The notes under the pieces are model-generated. The model was given only the letters and a program-made list of their open reading frames with translations, made no database searches and was not told where the DNA came from. Source: Desulfovibrio oxyclinae DSM 11498 (GTDB taxonomy: Bacteria > Desulfobacterota > Desulfovibrionia > Desulfovibrionales > Desulfovibrionaceae). From it: a DNA stretch of 64,000 nt. Below are positions 37,413 through 47,139 of this stretch, in pieces. The position numbers were made by a program, and so were the translations under genes. Position 1 is the stretch's first letter; each line of letters opens with the position of its first letter. The stretch spans positions 157,529-221,528 of the forward strand of contig NZ_AQXE01000004.1 in assembly GCF_000375485.1 (NCBI RefSeq), given 5' to 3'.

Positions 37413-38219
37413 GTGGGCAGGGAAAACGTTGCCGGCGATGACGCCGCGAGCATGGAAGCGACATCCGAAAACGGTGGTCAGCGCATGATCTCCGGCCTCT
37501 TCTCCACGCAGAACGTGGAGAAGGTGGGCACGGGCACCACCTCGCGTAAAACCATCAGCAAGATGTACTGGTACGCCATCGAGCGCCCCGACGGCGAGAC
37601 GGTGGAAGTGCAGCCGCTCAACAAGCACAACATCCCTTCCGGCCCCAAGACGGAGGTGCCCAAGGAAGACTTTCTCGAACGGTTCAGCCCGGAGCCGGAA
37701 TATTATCAGAAGGAAGTCTACCCCTGCATGCGCGAGCTGGACGCCACGCTGGAGCGCGCCGAGCAGCAGCGCAAGGACGGCGCACTCTACAGCGCGCAGT
37801 TCGAGTACGAGCAGGCGCTGGACATCGACGAGGACAACGTGCGCGCCAACTTCGGCCTCGGCCTGACCTACATGGAACGCGGCGACACCAACAGGGCCAA
37901 CGACATATTCAAGCGCCTCGTCACCCTCGATGCCGCCTTCTCGCCGGAGCACAAGCATCTGTTCAACGAGTTCGGCATCAACCTCAGGAAATCCAAACTC
38001 TACGATCAGGCCGTGGACTATTACACCCGCGCCGTGGAAATGACGGATTCCGATGAGAACCTGCACTACAATATGGCCCGTGCCTTTTTCGAAAAAGGGC
38101 AGGCCGAGGAATGCAAGGACCAGCTCCAGCAGGCGTTGCTCATCAATCCCGACCACGAGGAAGCTGCCAAATTTCTTGACTTCATAGAGAAGCGCATGGA
38201 GGCCGCACAGGGTGCCTAG
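37413..38219 (+). CDS. Tetratricopeptide-repeat protein
   Basis: 268 residues from GTG 37413, chosen because AGGAG lies seven bases before it and the promoter lies further upstream. After a polar N-terminus, TPR-like helical pairs run from about residue 115 to the end (GALYSAQFEYEQALDIDEDN, YDQAVDYYTRAVEM, ECKDQLQQALLINPDHEEA). No signal peptide is seen, so it is probably a cytoplasmic scaffold. Its stop overlaps the start of the ABC ATPase gene, linking it to the transporter operon. Function otherwise unknown. Confidence 0.8.
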   Translation: MGRENVAGDDAASMEATSENGGQRMISGLFSTQNVEKVGTGTTSRKTISKMYWYAIERPDGETVEVQPLNKHNIPSGPKTEVPKEDFLERFSPEPEYYQKEVYPCMRELDATLERAEQQRKDGALYSAQFEYEQALDIDEDNVRANFGLGLTYMERGDTNRANDIFKRLVTLDAAFSPEHKHLFNEFGINLRKSKLYDQAVDYYTRAVEMTDSDENLHYNMARAFFEKGQAEECKDQLQQALLINPDHEEAAKFLDFIEKRMEAAQGA

Positions 38220-38874
38220 CGTGATCCGGCTGGAGGACGTCTCGTTCGCCTATCCCGGCGGGCGTCCCGTGCTGGATCATGCCGAGCTGTCCATCCCGCA
38301 GGGCGCGTACGTGGTGGTCCGCGGTCCGTCCGGGGCAGGGAAATCCACCCTGTTGCGCCTGCTCTGCCGCCTTGAGGAACCCGAATTCGGACGCATCCTT
38401 TTCCGCGAGACCCCGTATCCCGACATGAAGCCAACCGCATTGCGCCGCTCCGTGGCCTATGTGCATCAGACCCCGAACATGGTTCCGGGGACGGTGCGCG
38501 AGAATCTGCTGCTGCCTTACGGGTTCCGGGCCAATGCCGACATCCCGGTGCCGGACGGCGAGAGCCTGCGTTCCATGCTGGATTCCCTGCTCCTGGACGA
38601 TATTTCACTGGACGCAGAAGCATCGGGCCTGTCCGTGGGGCAGGCGCAGCGCCTCTGCCTTGCCCGTACCCTGATGACCGTGCCGGACGTGCTTTTGCTG
38701 GACGAGCCCACGGCGTCGCTGGATGCGGACAGCGCGGAGGTGGTGTATGAGGTGATCGAACGATTCTTCAGTTCTGATCGAACGGTAATCACGATTTCCC
38801 ACTCCGAGCGCGAGCCTGCGCAAACCACCCATCGGCTGACCATCGCCGAAGGGCGCACGGAGCTTTCGTCATGA
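38212..38874 (+). CDS. fetA: FetA/YbbL-like ABC transporter ATP-binding protein
   Basis: 220 residues. Walker A is GPSGAGKSTLLR, the Q loop VHQTPN, the signature SVGQAQRLCLAR (variant of LSGGQ), Walker B VLLLDEPTASLD, and the switch His in TISHSE. It pairs with the membrane protein encoded next, overlapping it by 4 bases. In E. coli the homologous pair exports iron and protects from peroxide. The start is GTG at 38212, with GGAGG upstream, and overlaps the TPR gene's stop. Confidence 0.82.
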   Translation: MPSVIRLEDVSFAYPGGRPVLDHAELSIPQGAYVVVRGPSGAGKSTLLRLLCRLEEPEFGRILFRETPYPDMKPTALRRSVAYVHQTPNMVPGTVRENLLLPYGFRANADIPVPDGESLRSMLDSLLLDDISLDAEASGLSVGQAQRLCLARTLMTVPDVLLLDEPTASLDADSAEVVYEVIERFFSSDRTVITISHSEREPAQTTHRLTIAEGRTELSS

Positions 38875-39656
38875 GCACGCAGGTCATCGACATCGGGCTG
38901 TGGCAACTGGCCCTGTGCCTCGTATTCGTGCTCACGGCCGGGGCCGCGTCCCTGTGGTACCGCCTCGGACTGGGGAAGGATCTGCTGGTGGGGACCGTGC
39001 GGGCCGTGGCCCAGCTCTTTGCCATGGGCTACGTGCTCAAATTCGTGTTCGCGCTGGACATGGCCGGGCCGGTCATCGGCCTGTTCCTGATCATGACCGC
39101 CACCGCCGCGCATCTGGTGCGGGGGAGGGTGAAGGGATATGCCGTGCCCGTGGCCATCCCGACCTTCCTGTCCATGTTCATCTCCTATGGACTGGTCTCG
39201 TTTCTGGTGGTGGGTGTCATCGTGGGCGCAAAGCCATGGTGGACGCCGCAGTATTTCATACCGCTGGCGGGCATGATCGTGGGTAACTCCATGTCCGCCA
39301 TTGCCCTGTCGTTGGAACGCATGTTCTCCGAGCTCAAGGCGCGCCGGCAGGTCATCGAGATGCAGTTGTGCCTCGGGGCCACTCCGTACGAGGCGTCGCG
39401 CGGCATCATGGCCGATGCCATTCGCGCCGGGATGATCCCGTCCATCAACTCGCTCATGGGGGTTGGGCTGGTCTTCCTGCCGGGCATGATGACCGGACAA
39501 ATCCTTGCGGGCGCGGATCCGCTGGTGTCCATCCGCTATCAGATTGTGGTCATGCTCATGCTGGTGGCAGCCACGGCCATCGGTTCCGTGCTGGTGACGC
39601 GTCTTGTCTTCAGGCGGTGCTTCAGCGCCTCGGGCCGTCCCGTGCTGCGCGGATGA
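38871..39656 (+). CDS. fetB: FetB/YbbM (UPF0014) ABC transporter permease
   Basis: 261 residues with about seven membrane helices (near 8-28, 38-55, 60-82, 93-115, 122-140, 190-212, 222-245). Family motifs are [37 protein letters not shown] and [20 protein letters not shown]. It is the membrane partner of the FetA-like ATPase, probably an iron exporter. The start overlaps the fetA stop (ATGA). Confidence 0.85.
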   Translation: MSTQVIDIGLWQLALCLVFVLTAGAASLWYRLGLGKDLLVGTVRAVAQLFAMGYVLKFVFALDMAGPVIGLFLIMTATAAHLVRGRVKGYAVPVAIPTFLSMFISYGLVSFLVVGVIVGAKPWWTPQYFIPLAGMIVGNSMSAIALSLERMFSELKARRQVIEMQLCLGATPYEASRGIMADAIRAGMIPSINSLMGVGLVFLPGMMTGQILAGADPLVSIRYQIVVMLMLVAATAIGSVLVTRLVFRRCFSASGRPVLRG

Positions 39657-39801
39657 GGGGGCGCACGCTTCCATCGCGGGGCTCCGGGCGGCAAGTTCGT
39701 TGCCTGATTCACCCTGTTCTGGTACCTGTTTGTTCGTTCATGAATATTTATGCGAGGAAGACTGGCCGTTTCGGGCGTCTCCCTTGCGCCGGAGGCTCCA
39801 C

Positions 39802-40425
39802 ATGCGGATCGTGATCGTGGGCAGCGGAGGCCATGCGCAGGTCTGTGCGGACATCCTGCTCGCCATGCAGGCGGCGGGAGATGCCGTCGAGCCGTGCGGA
39901 TACATTTCCCGCAGGGATCACGGCCGCGAACTGCTCGGCCTGCCCGTCCTCGGCGACGAGGACGCCCTTGATCCCAAGCAGCACGACGCCCTTGTGGTGG
40001 CCGTGGGGGACAACCGGGTGCGAAGCGAGGCTGTCCGGCGTCTGGCCGAAGGTGGCTGGCCTTTCACCGCCGCTGTGCACCCCCGGGCCGTGGTCGGTCG
40101 TGAGTGTGTGCTGGAGCCCGGCTGCATGGTCTGCGCAGGCGTCGTCATCAACCCCGGAACGAGGGTGGGCGCGCACGCCATCCTGAACACCGGCTGCTCC
40201 GTGGACCATCATAATGAAATAGGCGCGTTCGCCCACGTGGCCCCCGGCGTCCGTCTTGCAGGGGATGTGCGGCTGGGCGAGGGAGTGTTCTTCGGCATCG
40301 GCGCATGCGCTGTGCAGGGCGTCAGCGTTGGCGACTGGGCCACCGTCGGAGCCGGAGCCGCAGTGATTCGCGACGTGCCCGCTGAAACCACCGTTGTCGG
40401 CGTCCCGGCCCGCCCGCAGGAATAG
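39802..40425 (+). CDS. PglD/NeuD-like sugar acetyltransferase
   Basis: 207 residues. The N-terminal Rossmann-like part begins [19 protein letters not shown] left-handed beta-helix of hexapeptide repeats runs from about 95 to 200, with [21 protein letters not shown] containing the acid/base His of the family, and it ends in VVGVPARPQ. PglD acetylates a UDP-4-amino sugar to give UDP-diacetylbacillosamine. GGAGG precedes the ATG. The next two genes encode matching aminotransferase and dehydratase, supporting this assignment over sialic-acid O-acetylation. Confidence 0.82.
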   Translation: MRIVIVGSGGHAQVCADILLAMQAAGDAVEPCGYISRRDHGRELLGLPVLGDEDALDPKQHDALVVAVGDNRVRSEAVRRLAEGGWPFTAAVHPRAVVGRECVLEPGCMVCAGVVINPGTRVGAHAILNTGCSVDHHNEIGAFAHVAPGVRLAGDVRLGEGVFFGIGACAVQGVSVGDWATVGAGAAVIRDVPAETTVVGVPARPQE

Positions 40426-40432
40426 GCAGAGA

Positions 40433-41560
40433 ATGGAACGCAAGCGTATATATCTTTCGCCGCCGCACATGGGCGGCACGGAACTCGATCAGGTGCACCG
40501 CGCCTTTGACTCCAACTTCATCGCGCCGCTCGGTCCGCAGCTTGCGGAATTCGAGCAGCGCTTTTCGGACCTGTCCGGCTTTGGCCACGCGGTGGGCCTG
40601 AGCAGCGGGACCGGCGCGCTGCATCTGGCGCTTCGCTGCCTCGGAGCCGGAGAGGGCGATGCGGTGATCTTCTCCACGTTGACGTTCATCGGATCCGTCA
40701 CCCCGGCGCTGTTCCTTGGTGCCGAGCCCGTATTCGTGGACTCCGATACCGAATCATGGAACATGGACCCCGCGCTGCTCGAACAGGCGCTTGACCGCCT
40801 TGCTGCCGAGGGCCGTAGGGTGGCCGCCGTGATTCCCACGGATATCTACGGTCAGAGCTGTGATCTGGATGCCATCCTTGAAGTGTCGGGGCGCCACGGT
40901 GTCCCCGTGGTCTGTGATTCCGCAGAGGCCGTGGGCGCGCTCTACAAGGGGCGGCACGCTGGAAAGGGCGCGCTGGCCGCGGCTTATTCCTTCAACGGCA
41001 ACAAGATTATCACCACCTCGGGCGGTGGCATGCTCTGCACTGACGACGAGCCGCTGGCAGAACGGGTGCGCTGGTTTTCCCAGCAGGCCCGCGAGCCTGA
41101 GCCGCACTACGAACACAACACCTTCGGCTACAATTACCGCCTGAGCAACGTGCTGGCGGGCATCGGCCTCGGTCAGCTGGACGTCCTGCCGGAGCGGGTG
41201 CGGCGCAAGCGCGAGATTTTCGATTTCTACAGGGCCGAACTGGGTGAGCTGCCCGGCGTGGACTTCATGCCCGAGCCGGAGTGGAGCACCGCTACGCGCT
41301 GGCTGACCGTCATGACGTTGGACGGTTCGTTCGGCGTGCAGCCCGAAGACGTCCGGCTGGCGCTGGAAGAGTTCAACATCGAGTCGCGTCCGGTCTGGAA
41401 GCCCATGCACATGCAGCCGCTCTTCGCTTCGTCGCGCATCTATGGCGGCGGCGTGTCCGAGGATCTGTTCCGAAGGGGGCTTTGCCTGCCCTCCGGCACC
41501 GCCATGAGCGAGGACGACCTTGCGCTGATCGTCGAGGTCATCAAGGGGTGCGCTGCATGA
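40433..41560 (+). CDS. DegT/DnrJ/EryC1 aminotransferase (PglE-like)
   Basis: 375 residues. The PLP lysine is Lys191 in SFNGNKIITTSGGGM; the cofactor phosphate region is SSGTGALHLAL, and DSAEAVGALYKG contains the PLP-contacting Asp. This is a UDP-4-keto-sugar 4-aminotransferase, expected to use the product of the following dehydratase. The start at 40433 is 7 bases after the acetyltransferase stop; the open frame from 40394 is not needed. The stop overlaps the dehydratase start. Confidence 0.87.
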   Translation: MERKRIYLSPPHMGGTELDQVHRAFDSNFIAPLGPQLAEFEQRFSDLSGFGHAVGLSSGTGALHLALRCLGAGEGDAVIFSTLTFIGSVTPALFLGAEPVFVDSDTESWNMDPALLEQALDRLAAEGRRVAAVIPTDIYGQSCDLDAILEVSGRHGVPVVCDSAEAVGALYKGRHAGKGALAAAYSFNGNKIITTSGGGMLCTDDEPLAERVRWFSQQAREPEPHYEHNTFGYNYRLSNVLAGIGLGQLDVLPERVRRKREIFDFYRAELGELPGVDFMPEPEWSTATRWLTVMTLDGSFGVQPEDVRLALEEFNIESRPVWKPMHMQPLFASSRIYGGGVSEDLFRRGLCLPSGTAMSEDDLALIVEVIKGCAA

Positions 41561-43416
41561 GGCGGCTGGCGAACTTCGGGAACATGAACTTCTGGCTCAT
41601 GCTGGCCGGGGACATGGTGGTCTTCACCCTGTCCGTGCTGCTGGCGTTCTCCCTGCGGTTCGATTTCGACATCCCGCCGCAGTATGCCGAGCGCATGTTC
41701 CAGATGATCGCCTTTGGCGTTCCCCTCAAGTCACTGCTTTTTCTCTTCTTCGGCATGTATCGGGGCATGTGGCGTTATACCAGTCTCGACGATTTCTGGC
41801 GGCTGATCCGGGTTACGGTCCTGCAAAGCGGCCTCGTGATCGCGGCCGCCGCGTTCGGGCAGAATTTTGAGGGGTATCCCCGCAGCGTCTTCCTGCTGGA
41901 CTGGGGGCTGACCATGGCCATGGCGAGTAGCCTGCGCCTCGGCATCCGGGCTATGTATGCCCGGGGTGAGTCTCTGCGTCTGCCCAAGGCCACCCCCCGA
42001 CGCCTGCTGCTCATCGGGGCCGGCGATTCAGGGGAGCGCATCCTGCGAGACATTCAGTCCGATCCGTCCGTGGGCGTGGTCATCGGTTTTCTCGACGATG
42101 ACCGCTCCAAGCTCAGCCGAACCATCCACGGCGTTTCCGTGCTGGGTACCGTGGACGACCTGCCGGAAATGGTGCGGTCGCACGATCCCGACGAAATCTT
42201 CATAACGGTTTCCAACAATCTTTCCGCCGAGCGGATGCGGCGACTGGTGGATATGTGCAAGGCCACCGGCCTGCCGCACAAGGTGCTGCCGCCCATGAGC
42301 GAAATCGTGGACGGCAAGGTCAGCCTCGGCAGTCTGCGTGAAGTGAACTACCGCGACCTGCTCGGCCGCACGGAAGTGCGCCTTGAGACCGGGCGCATCC
42401 GCGGCTACATCGAAGACCGCGTGGTGTTGGTGACGGGCTGCGGTGGTAGCATCGGTTCGGAGCTATGCCGCCAGATCGTTCGATTCGGCCCCGCCCACAT
42501 GGTGCTGGTGGACGCCTCGGAGTACAATCTGCACTCTATCGAAATGGAGCTGCGGCACGAATTCCGGTTCACCCGATATTCCACGGTGCTGGGCAACATC
42601 GCAGACCGTTCGCTCATGGATGCGGTCTTCGGAACGCACCGGCCTTCCGTCGTGTTTCACGCGGCCGCGTACAAGCATGTGCCCATGCTGGAGCGTTGCC
42701 CGTGGCAGGCGGTGCACAACAACGTGGTCGGCTCGCGCTGCGCCATGGAGGCCGCCGTGGAGCACGGCGTTGACCGCTTCGTGGTGGTATCCACGGACAA
42801 GGCGGTACGTCCCACCAACGTCATGGGTGCCACCAAGCGCGTCACCGAGCACCTTATGCGGCATTATCAGGGCCGCGACACCAAATTCATGGCGGTGCGC
42901 TTCGGCAACGTGCTGGGTTCCAGCGGTTCCGTGGTTCCGCTGTTTCGCAAGCAGATAGAGCAGGGCGGCCCCGTGACGGTCACGCATCCCGACGTGACGC
43001 GCTATTTCATGAGCATCGCCGAAGCGGCGCAGCTGATCCTTCAGGCTGGGAGCATGGTGGAAAATGGGCGCGGTGGTGAAATTTTCGTGCTTGAAATGGG
43101 CAACCCGGTTCGTATCGCCGACATGGCCCGCGACCTGATCCGTCTCTACGGCATGGAGCCGGAGAAGGACGTGCGGATAGAGTACACGGGCCTTCGCGAA
43201 GGGGAGAAGCTCTACGAGGAGCTCATAACCGAAGGGGAGGACGTGGTCCGCACCGAGCATGAGAAAATCATGGTGCTTGATACGGATCGGCACATCGCGC
43301 CCGACGCGTTGCTCGATCACCTCTCCTGTCTCGCGGATGCGGCCAGAGACCACGACGCCCAGGCCATTCGTAGCGTCCTGCGAAAAATCGTTCCCGAATA
43401 CCGCCCGCTTTTCTGA
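41557..43416 (+). CDS. PglF/WbpM-like membrane nucleotide-sugar 4,6-dehydratase
   Basis: 619 residues. The N-terminal part has four membrane helices (to about residue 130) and a Rossmann-type linker (RRLLLIGAGDSGERIL). The C-terminal SDR has VLVTGCGGSIGSELC and the catalytic VSTDKAVRPTNVMGATKR, where Met replaces the usual Tyr, as in PglF and WbpM. It should convert UDP-GlcNAc to the 4-keto-6-deoxy sugar. With the aminotransferase and acetyltransferase it forms a complete bacillosamine-type set. The start overlaps the aminotransferase stop (ATGA). Confidence 0.9.
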   Translation: MRRLANFGNMNFWLMLAGDMVVFTLSVLLAFSLRFDFDIPPQYAERMFQMIAFGVPLKSLLFLFFGMYRGMWRYTSLDDFWRLIRVTVLQSGLVIAAAAFGQNFEGYPRSVFLLDWGLTMAMASSLRLGIRAMYARGESLRLPKATPRRLLLIGAGDSGERILRDIQSDPSVGVVIGFLDDDRSKLSRTIHGVSVLGTVDDLPEMVRSHDPDEIFITVSNNLSAERMRRLVDMCKATGLPHKVLPPMSEIVDGKVSLGSLREVNYRDLLGRTEVRLETGRIRGYIEDRVVLVTGCGGSIGSELCRQIVRFGPAHMVLVDASEYNLHSIEMELRHEFRFTRYSTVLGNIADRSLMDAVFGTHRPSVVFHAAAYKHVPMLERCPWQAVHNNVVGSRCAMEAAVEHGVDRFVVVSTDKAVRPTNVMGATKRVTEHLMRHYQGRDTKFMAVRFGNVLGSSGSVVPLFRKQIEQGGPVTVTHPDVTRYFMSIAEAAQLILQAGSMVENGRGGEIFVLEMGNPVRIADMARDLIRLYGMEPEKDVRIEYTGLREGEKLYEELITEGEDVVRTEHEKIMVLDTDRHIAPDALLDHLSCLADAARDHDAQAIRSVLRKIVPEYRPLF

Positions 43417-43669
43417 TCGCAAAGCGCAAAGCCCGGTCCGGACACCTAAATGGTTGACTCCGGAATAGTTCCAGTTTATCCAGACCATTATAGAACGCTC
43501 TCGCCTCGGCGCAAACGATATGTGATCATGTTTCGTGCGGCTGCGAGTGTTTGTGATTATTCCGGAAAATTTTCCACACGGGCTTGCTAAAAACAGCCCG
43601 GTCGGTTAACACCTTGATTAACTGCCTATTTTCTCTCGTTTTGAGCGAAGGGCGGAAGCGAGGAGCATC

Positions 43670-44086
43670 ATGGCCCAAGACTGCATTTTCTGCCGCATAG
43701 CGGCCGGGGAAATCCCCAGCGCAAAGGTGTACGAATCGGAGACGGTGCTGGCCTTTCTGGACATCGCACCGGTGAACGCGGGGCACGCCCTCGTTCTTCC
43801 CAAGGCGCACTACGAAACGCTGTGGGACCTGCCCGCCGAACTCGGCGAGGATTTGCTCAGGGCCGTGAAGTCTGTCGCGGACGCCGTGAAAGTCGAGACC
43901 GGGGCTCAGGGCCTCAATCTCATGCAGAACAACTATGAAGCGGCGGGTCAGCTGGTGCCTCACGTGCATTTTCACTTGATCCCGCGCTTTGACGACGACG
44001 GACTGAAACTGTGGCCGCAGAAGCCCTACGGGGACGAAGCGGAGATGCGGCAGCTTGCCGAGCGCATTGCCGCACGTGCCAAATAA
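43670..44086 (+). CDS. HIT family protein (Hint-like)
   Basis: 138 residues. It begins DCIFCRIAAGEIPSAKV, typical of Hint-type proteins, and has the histidine triad HVHFHLIPRF near residue 97. It likely hydrolyses purine phosphoramidates or related nucleotide-linked substrates in the cytoplasm. The 253 bases upstream are not coding and contain a 12-base palindrome, GGAAAATTTTCC (43564-43575). It may be co-transcribed with the IHF/HU gene 24 bases downstream. Confidence 0.9.
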   Translation: MAQDCIFCRIAAGEIPSAKVYESETVLAFLDIAPVNAGHALVLPKAHYETLWDLPAELGEDLLRAVKSVADAVKVETGAQGLNLMQNNYEAAGQLVPHVHFHLIPRFDDDGLKLWPQKPYGDEAEMRQLAERIAARAK

Positions 44087-44110
44087 ACCACAAGAAACGG
44101 AGGCCACCCC

Positions 44111-44401
44111 ATGACCGGGCAGACGCTCACCAAAGCCGGCATCGTCGACTACATCTACGAGCGCACGGACAAGAACCGGGCCGAGATCAAGGATCTCGTG
44201 GAATCCATTCTGGACATCATGAAGCTGTCCATCAAGAAGGACCACGCGCTGCTGGTCAGCGGGTTCGGAAAGTTCGAGGCCTACGCCAAAAAGGCGCGCA
44301 AGGGTCGCAACCCGCAGACCAATGAGACCATCACCCTGCCGCCCCGCAAGGTCGTGGTCTTCAGGCTCTCCCGCAAGTTCCGCGCTGAACTCAACGGGTA
44401 A
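44111..44401 (+). CDS. HU/IHF family DNA-binding protein (IHF alpha-like)
   Basis: 96 residues, the usual size. The core has LTKAGIVDYIYERTDKNRAE, SGFGKFEAYAKKARKGRNPQT with the DNA-arm proline, and a C-terminal LPPRKVVVFRLS helix start. It is most similar to IHF alpha, which bends DNA and assists sigma-54 promoters, relevant to the two sigma-54 activators in the window. Assignment to alpha rather than HU is tentative. The 3' end overlaps the convergent SPOR gene by 11 bases. Confidence 0.88.
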   Translation: MTGQTLTKAGIVDYIYERTDKNRAEIKDLVESILDIMKLSIKKDHALLVSGFGKFEAYAKKARKGRNPQTNETITLPPRKVVVFRLSRKFRAELNG

Positions 44402-44981
44402 GGAAGCTTCCCGGATACTGTTTCCGGAACCGTTGCAGACCGTCTCTGGCGCTCTGCTCGTCGGTAAAGCCTCCGGCCTGAACCTTGTAAAGGCCAGCGT
44501 CCTTGATCATGCGTGATCCGGTATAGCCGTCCGACATGAGGGCGGCGAGGATTCTGCGAGCTTTTGCCGGGTCTTCAAACGCGCCGACCTGAATGAAATA
44601 GAGTCCTTCGCCTGTGATCGATTCACCGGCGTCGGGCTCTTCTTTCGTCTTGGCTTCGAGCAAGGGGGCGGATGAGCTTTCCTCCGTATCGACGGCGACC
44701 ATCTGGCCAGAAGGCTTTGTCTCATCTTTCTCAACGATTGCGACCTCTTCCTCTATGCTGGATTCGGTGAAGGCGGGCTCGTCGGATTCGACCGCGTCTG
44801 CTTCATCGCTGCCTGTCTGAATTGTGGGCGCATCGGTGGTAGCAGCCTCGTCGGCATGACCCATGGATTTTTCCGTAGGAACGGGGCTTGCCTGTCCGGG
44901 CCCGCTGGAGTAAATGTGCTGGCGGGCGCAGCCGAATGCCAGACAGAAAAAAAATGATGCCATGAGAATTCGAAAAGCCAT
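44391..44981 (-). CDS. SPOR-domain lipoprotein
   Basis: 196 residues. The lipoprotein signal ends LAFGC (lipidated Cys near residue 18). A long, acidic Glu/Asp/Ser-rich linker leads to a C-terminal SPOR domain from about residue 120 (YFIQVGAFEDPAKARRI, LYKVQAGGFTDEQSARDG). SPOR domains bind denuded glycan strands at the division septum. AAGGAGA precedes the start at 44981. The upstream region has inverted repeats (TCTAAA-N5-TTTAGA at 45001-45017; CTTCCGCGGAAG at 45023-45034). Confidence 0.85.
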   Translation of the reverse strand: MAFRILMASFFFCLAFGCARQHIYSSGPGQASPVPTEKSMGHADEAATTDAPTIQTGSDEADAVESDEPAFTESSIEEEVAIVEKDETKPSGQMVAVDTEESSSAPLLEAKTKEEPDAGESITGEGLYFIQVGAFEDPAKARRILAALMSDGYTGSRMIKDAGLYKVQAGGFTDEQSARDGLQRFRKQYPGSFLTR

Positions 44982-45154
44982 TGAATGTCTCCTTGCCGAG
45001 TCTAAATTTTCTTTAGAGTATGCTTCCGCGGAAGGATTTTCAAGTGCCACGGGTGGATCGTGAAAATTTTCTCAATAGTTTCGATGCAGAAGCGGCGCCA
45101 ATCGCATCGGCTCGGATGCATTCGATAAATGCCTGTGTGAAACGAAAAAACGCA

Positions 45155-45182
45155 TTGACGCGAATCGGTTGCCTGTGGTAGT
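45155..45182 (+). promoter_or_regulatory. Possible promoter of the atp genes
   Basis: TTGACG, a 16-base spacer and GGTAGT, with a Rex-like operator just downstream. The -10 box is weak. Confidence 0.3.
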
Positions 45183-45192
45183 TCCAGTCAAC

Positions 45193-45210
45193 TTGTGAAG
45201 GATTGCACGA
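45193..45210. promoter_or_regulatory. Rex-like operator upstream of the atp genes
   Basis: TTGTGAAGGATTGCACGA matches TTGTGAAATATTTCACAA at 14 of 18 positions. It lies 59 bases before atpZ, downstream of the putative promoter, where a repressor would block transcription. rex itself is five genes on. Confidence 0.6.
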
Positions 45211-45268
45211 ACCGGTTTTTCTCCGGTCGGGTTCGCGCCGGTGAAAGGTGAAGGTCGGGCAAGACGAC

Positions 45269-45583
45269 ATGTTCTTTAAAAAAGACAGATTGCAGGACAT
45301 GATGAAAGTGGGGGGCCCCGCAGGGGTGCTCGGGTTTCATATAGTGTCCTCGACATTTGTCGGGCTGGCCATGGGATACTTCCTCGGCGACTGGCTGGAC
45401 GAAACGTTCGGCTGGGGGGTCAGGCCCTGGATGATCATTATTTTTCTGATCCTCGGCATCGTTGCCGGTTTCAGGATGGTCTTTCAGGACTTGAAGAAGA
45501 TCGAGAGGCAAGAGGAACGTGGCCGTGAGAGCCTGCAAAAGCGGGAAACCGAAGACGGGGACGCGGATGATCCGGGCGCTTGA
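45269..45583 (+). CDS. AtpZ/AtpI-like ATP synthase accessory membrane protein
   Basis: 104 residues with two membrane helices, near 18-42 (GVLGFHIVSSTFVGLAMGYF) and 52-72 (RPWMIIIFLILGIVAGF), and a charged C-terminus. This is the AtpZ type encoded at the head of F0 operons, thought to help c-ring assembly or ion handling. The start is uncertain: ATG 45269 is typical of the family, while GTG 45248 is possible. The end overlaps the next gene by 17 bases. Confidence 0.75.
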   Translation: MFFKKDRLQDMMKVGGPAGVLGFHIVSSTFVGLAMGYFLGDWLDETFGWGVRPWMIIIFLILGIVAGFRMVFQDLKKIERQEERGRESLQKRETEDGDADDPGA

Positions 45584-45974
45584 TCGATTCTTGTTCAGGC
45601 ACGGATTTCAGCATGCGGAAGTCCGCGGTCTCATGAGAAGTCAACTGATGGTGGCGACAACGTCATCACTGGCTCTGCTTGTTATGGGCATGTTTTCGGT
45701 ATGGTCGCTGGCCTTCATGGCGGGAGCCGTGATTGCCACGCTCAATTTCTGGGCCCTTGCCCGAGTGGGTCAGATCTTGGTGCATGTTCGCAGCGGAGCG
45801 ACGCTGACCCTGCTTTTGATATTCTACGGAAAGCTGATTCTGAGCGGCATCGCCCTGTATGTGCTGATCGGAATCTGGCAGGTGCCCATCTGGAGCCTGC
45901 TGCTTGGGCTTTCCACCGTGGTGGTGACCATCACCGCCTGGGGGCTGGTGCATTTCGGGCGAACTAAAGGCTAG
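45567..45974 (+). CDS. ATP synthase subunit I (AtpI-like)
   Basis: 135 residues with four membrane helices, near 22-40, 45-62, 72-95 and 98-118. Size and position between AtpZ and AtpB fit the subunit I / UncI-like family that assists c-ring assembly. Sequence is poorly conserved in this family, so position carries weight. The start overlaps the end of the AtpZ-like gene. Confidence 0.7.
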   Translation: MIRALDRFLFRHGFQHAEVRGLMRSQLMVATTSSLALLVMGMFSVWSLAFMAGAVIATLNFWALARVGQILVHVRSGATLTLLLIFYGKLILSGIALYVLIGIWQVPIWSLLLGLSTVVVTITAWGLVHFGRTKG

Positions 45975-45994
45975 TTTTTAAGGAGGCAAAGGAT

Positions 45995-46690
45995 ATGGCA
46001 ATAGGTGGCGGACTTCCGCATCCCCTTTTGTACATGGAAATCCTGCGCAACGCGCTGCATTTGGAGTTCATTGAGCTGCACGTCTGGTACACCTGGCTTG
46101 CAATGCTCATCCTGTTCACCCTTGCGCTGCTCGTTCGCGGTCGTCTGCAGTTGGTCCCCGGCGGCCTGCAGAACGTTTTCGAAGTCATCATCGGCGGTCT
46201 TGAGGACTTTGTCGTCGCCAACATCGGCGAGGAAGGTCGTCGCGTTTTCCCCGTGCTGATCACCCTGTTCCTGTTCATTCTCACTATGAACTACATCGGG
46301 CTGGTTCCGGGCTGCGACGCGCCTACGGCAAACCTGCAGACCAACGCTGCGTTGGCTATTTTCCTTTTCGCTTACTACAACTTCCACGGCCTGCGTAAAT
46401 GGGGTCCTGGATACATCAAGCACTTCATGGGCCCCATGCCCGCCATGGCTCCCCTGATGCTGATTCTCGAACTTATCTCCCACCTCGTCCGTCCGCTTTC
46501 GCTCACGCTGCGTCTGTTCGGCAACATCCGTGGTGAGGAAATCGTGCTGGTGCTGCTCTTCATGCTGGCGCCCATCTACAGCACACTGCCCATGTACTTC
46601 CTGTTCCTGCTCGCGAAGACCATTCAGGCCTTCATCTTCTTCATGCTCGGCATGATCTACCTGCAAGGCGCTCTGGACCACGCGCATTAG
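45995..46690 (+). CDS. atpB: ATP synthase F0 subunit a
   Basis: 231 residues with five or six membrane helices. The essential Arg is Arg173 in [15 protein letters not shown], and the conserved C-terminal [18 protein letters not shown] matches the family. It forms the ion half-channels against the c-ring. A good ribosome site (AAGGAGG) precedes it, 20 bases after the subunit I stop. The F1 genes are not in this window. Confidence 0.95.
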   Translation: MAIGGGLPHPLLYMEILRNALHLEFIELHVWYTWLAMLILFTLALLVRGRLQLVPGGLQNVFEVIIGGLEDFVVANIGEEGRRVFPVLITLFLFILTMNYIGLVPGCDAPTANLQTNAALAIFLFAYYNFHGLRKWGPGYIKHFMGPMPAMAPLMLILELISHLVRPLSLTLRLFGNIRGEEIVLVLLFMLAPIYSTLPMYFLFLLAKTIQAFIFFMLGMIYLQGALDHAH

Positions 46691-46731
46691 GAACAAGGAT
46701 TTCATCCAAATTTGGGGAAACGGTCATTTGA

Positions 46732-47079
<348 letters not shown>

Positions 47080-47103
47080 CGGGACTCGGAAAACGGATTA
47101 TCG

Positions 47104-47129
47104 AAGGGAGGCTTCGGCCTCCCTTTTTT
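47104..47129 (+). terminator. Rho-independent terminator after atpE
   Basis: GGGAGGC-TTCG-GCCTCCC stem with a TTCG tetraloop, then six T's, 25 bases after the atpE stop. Confidence 0.9.
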
Positions 47130-47139
47130 CAATATAGAC

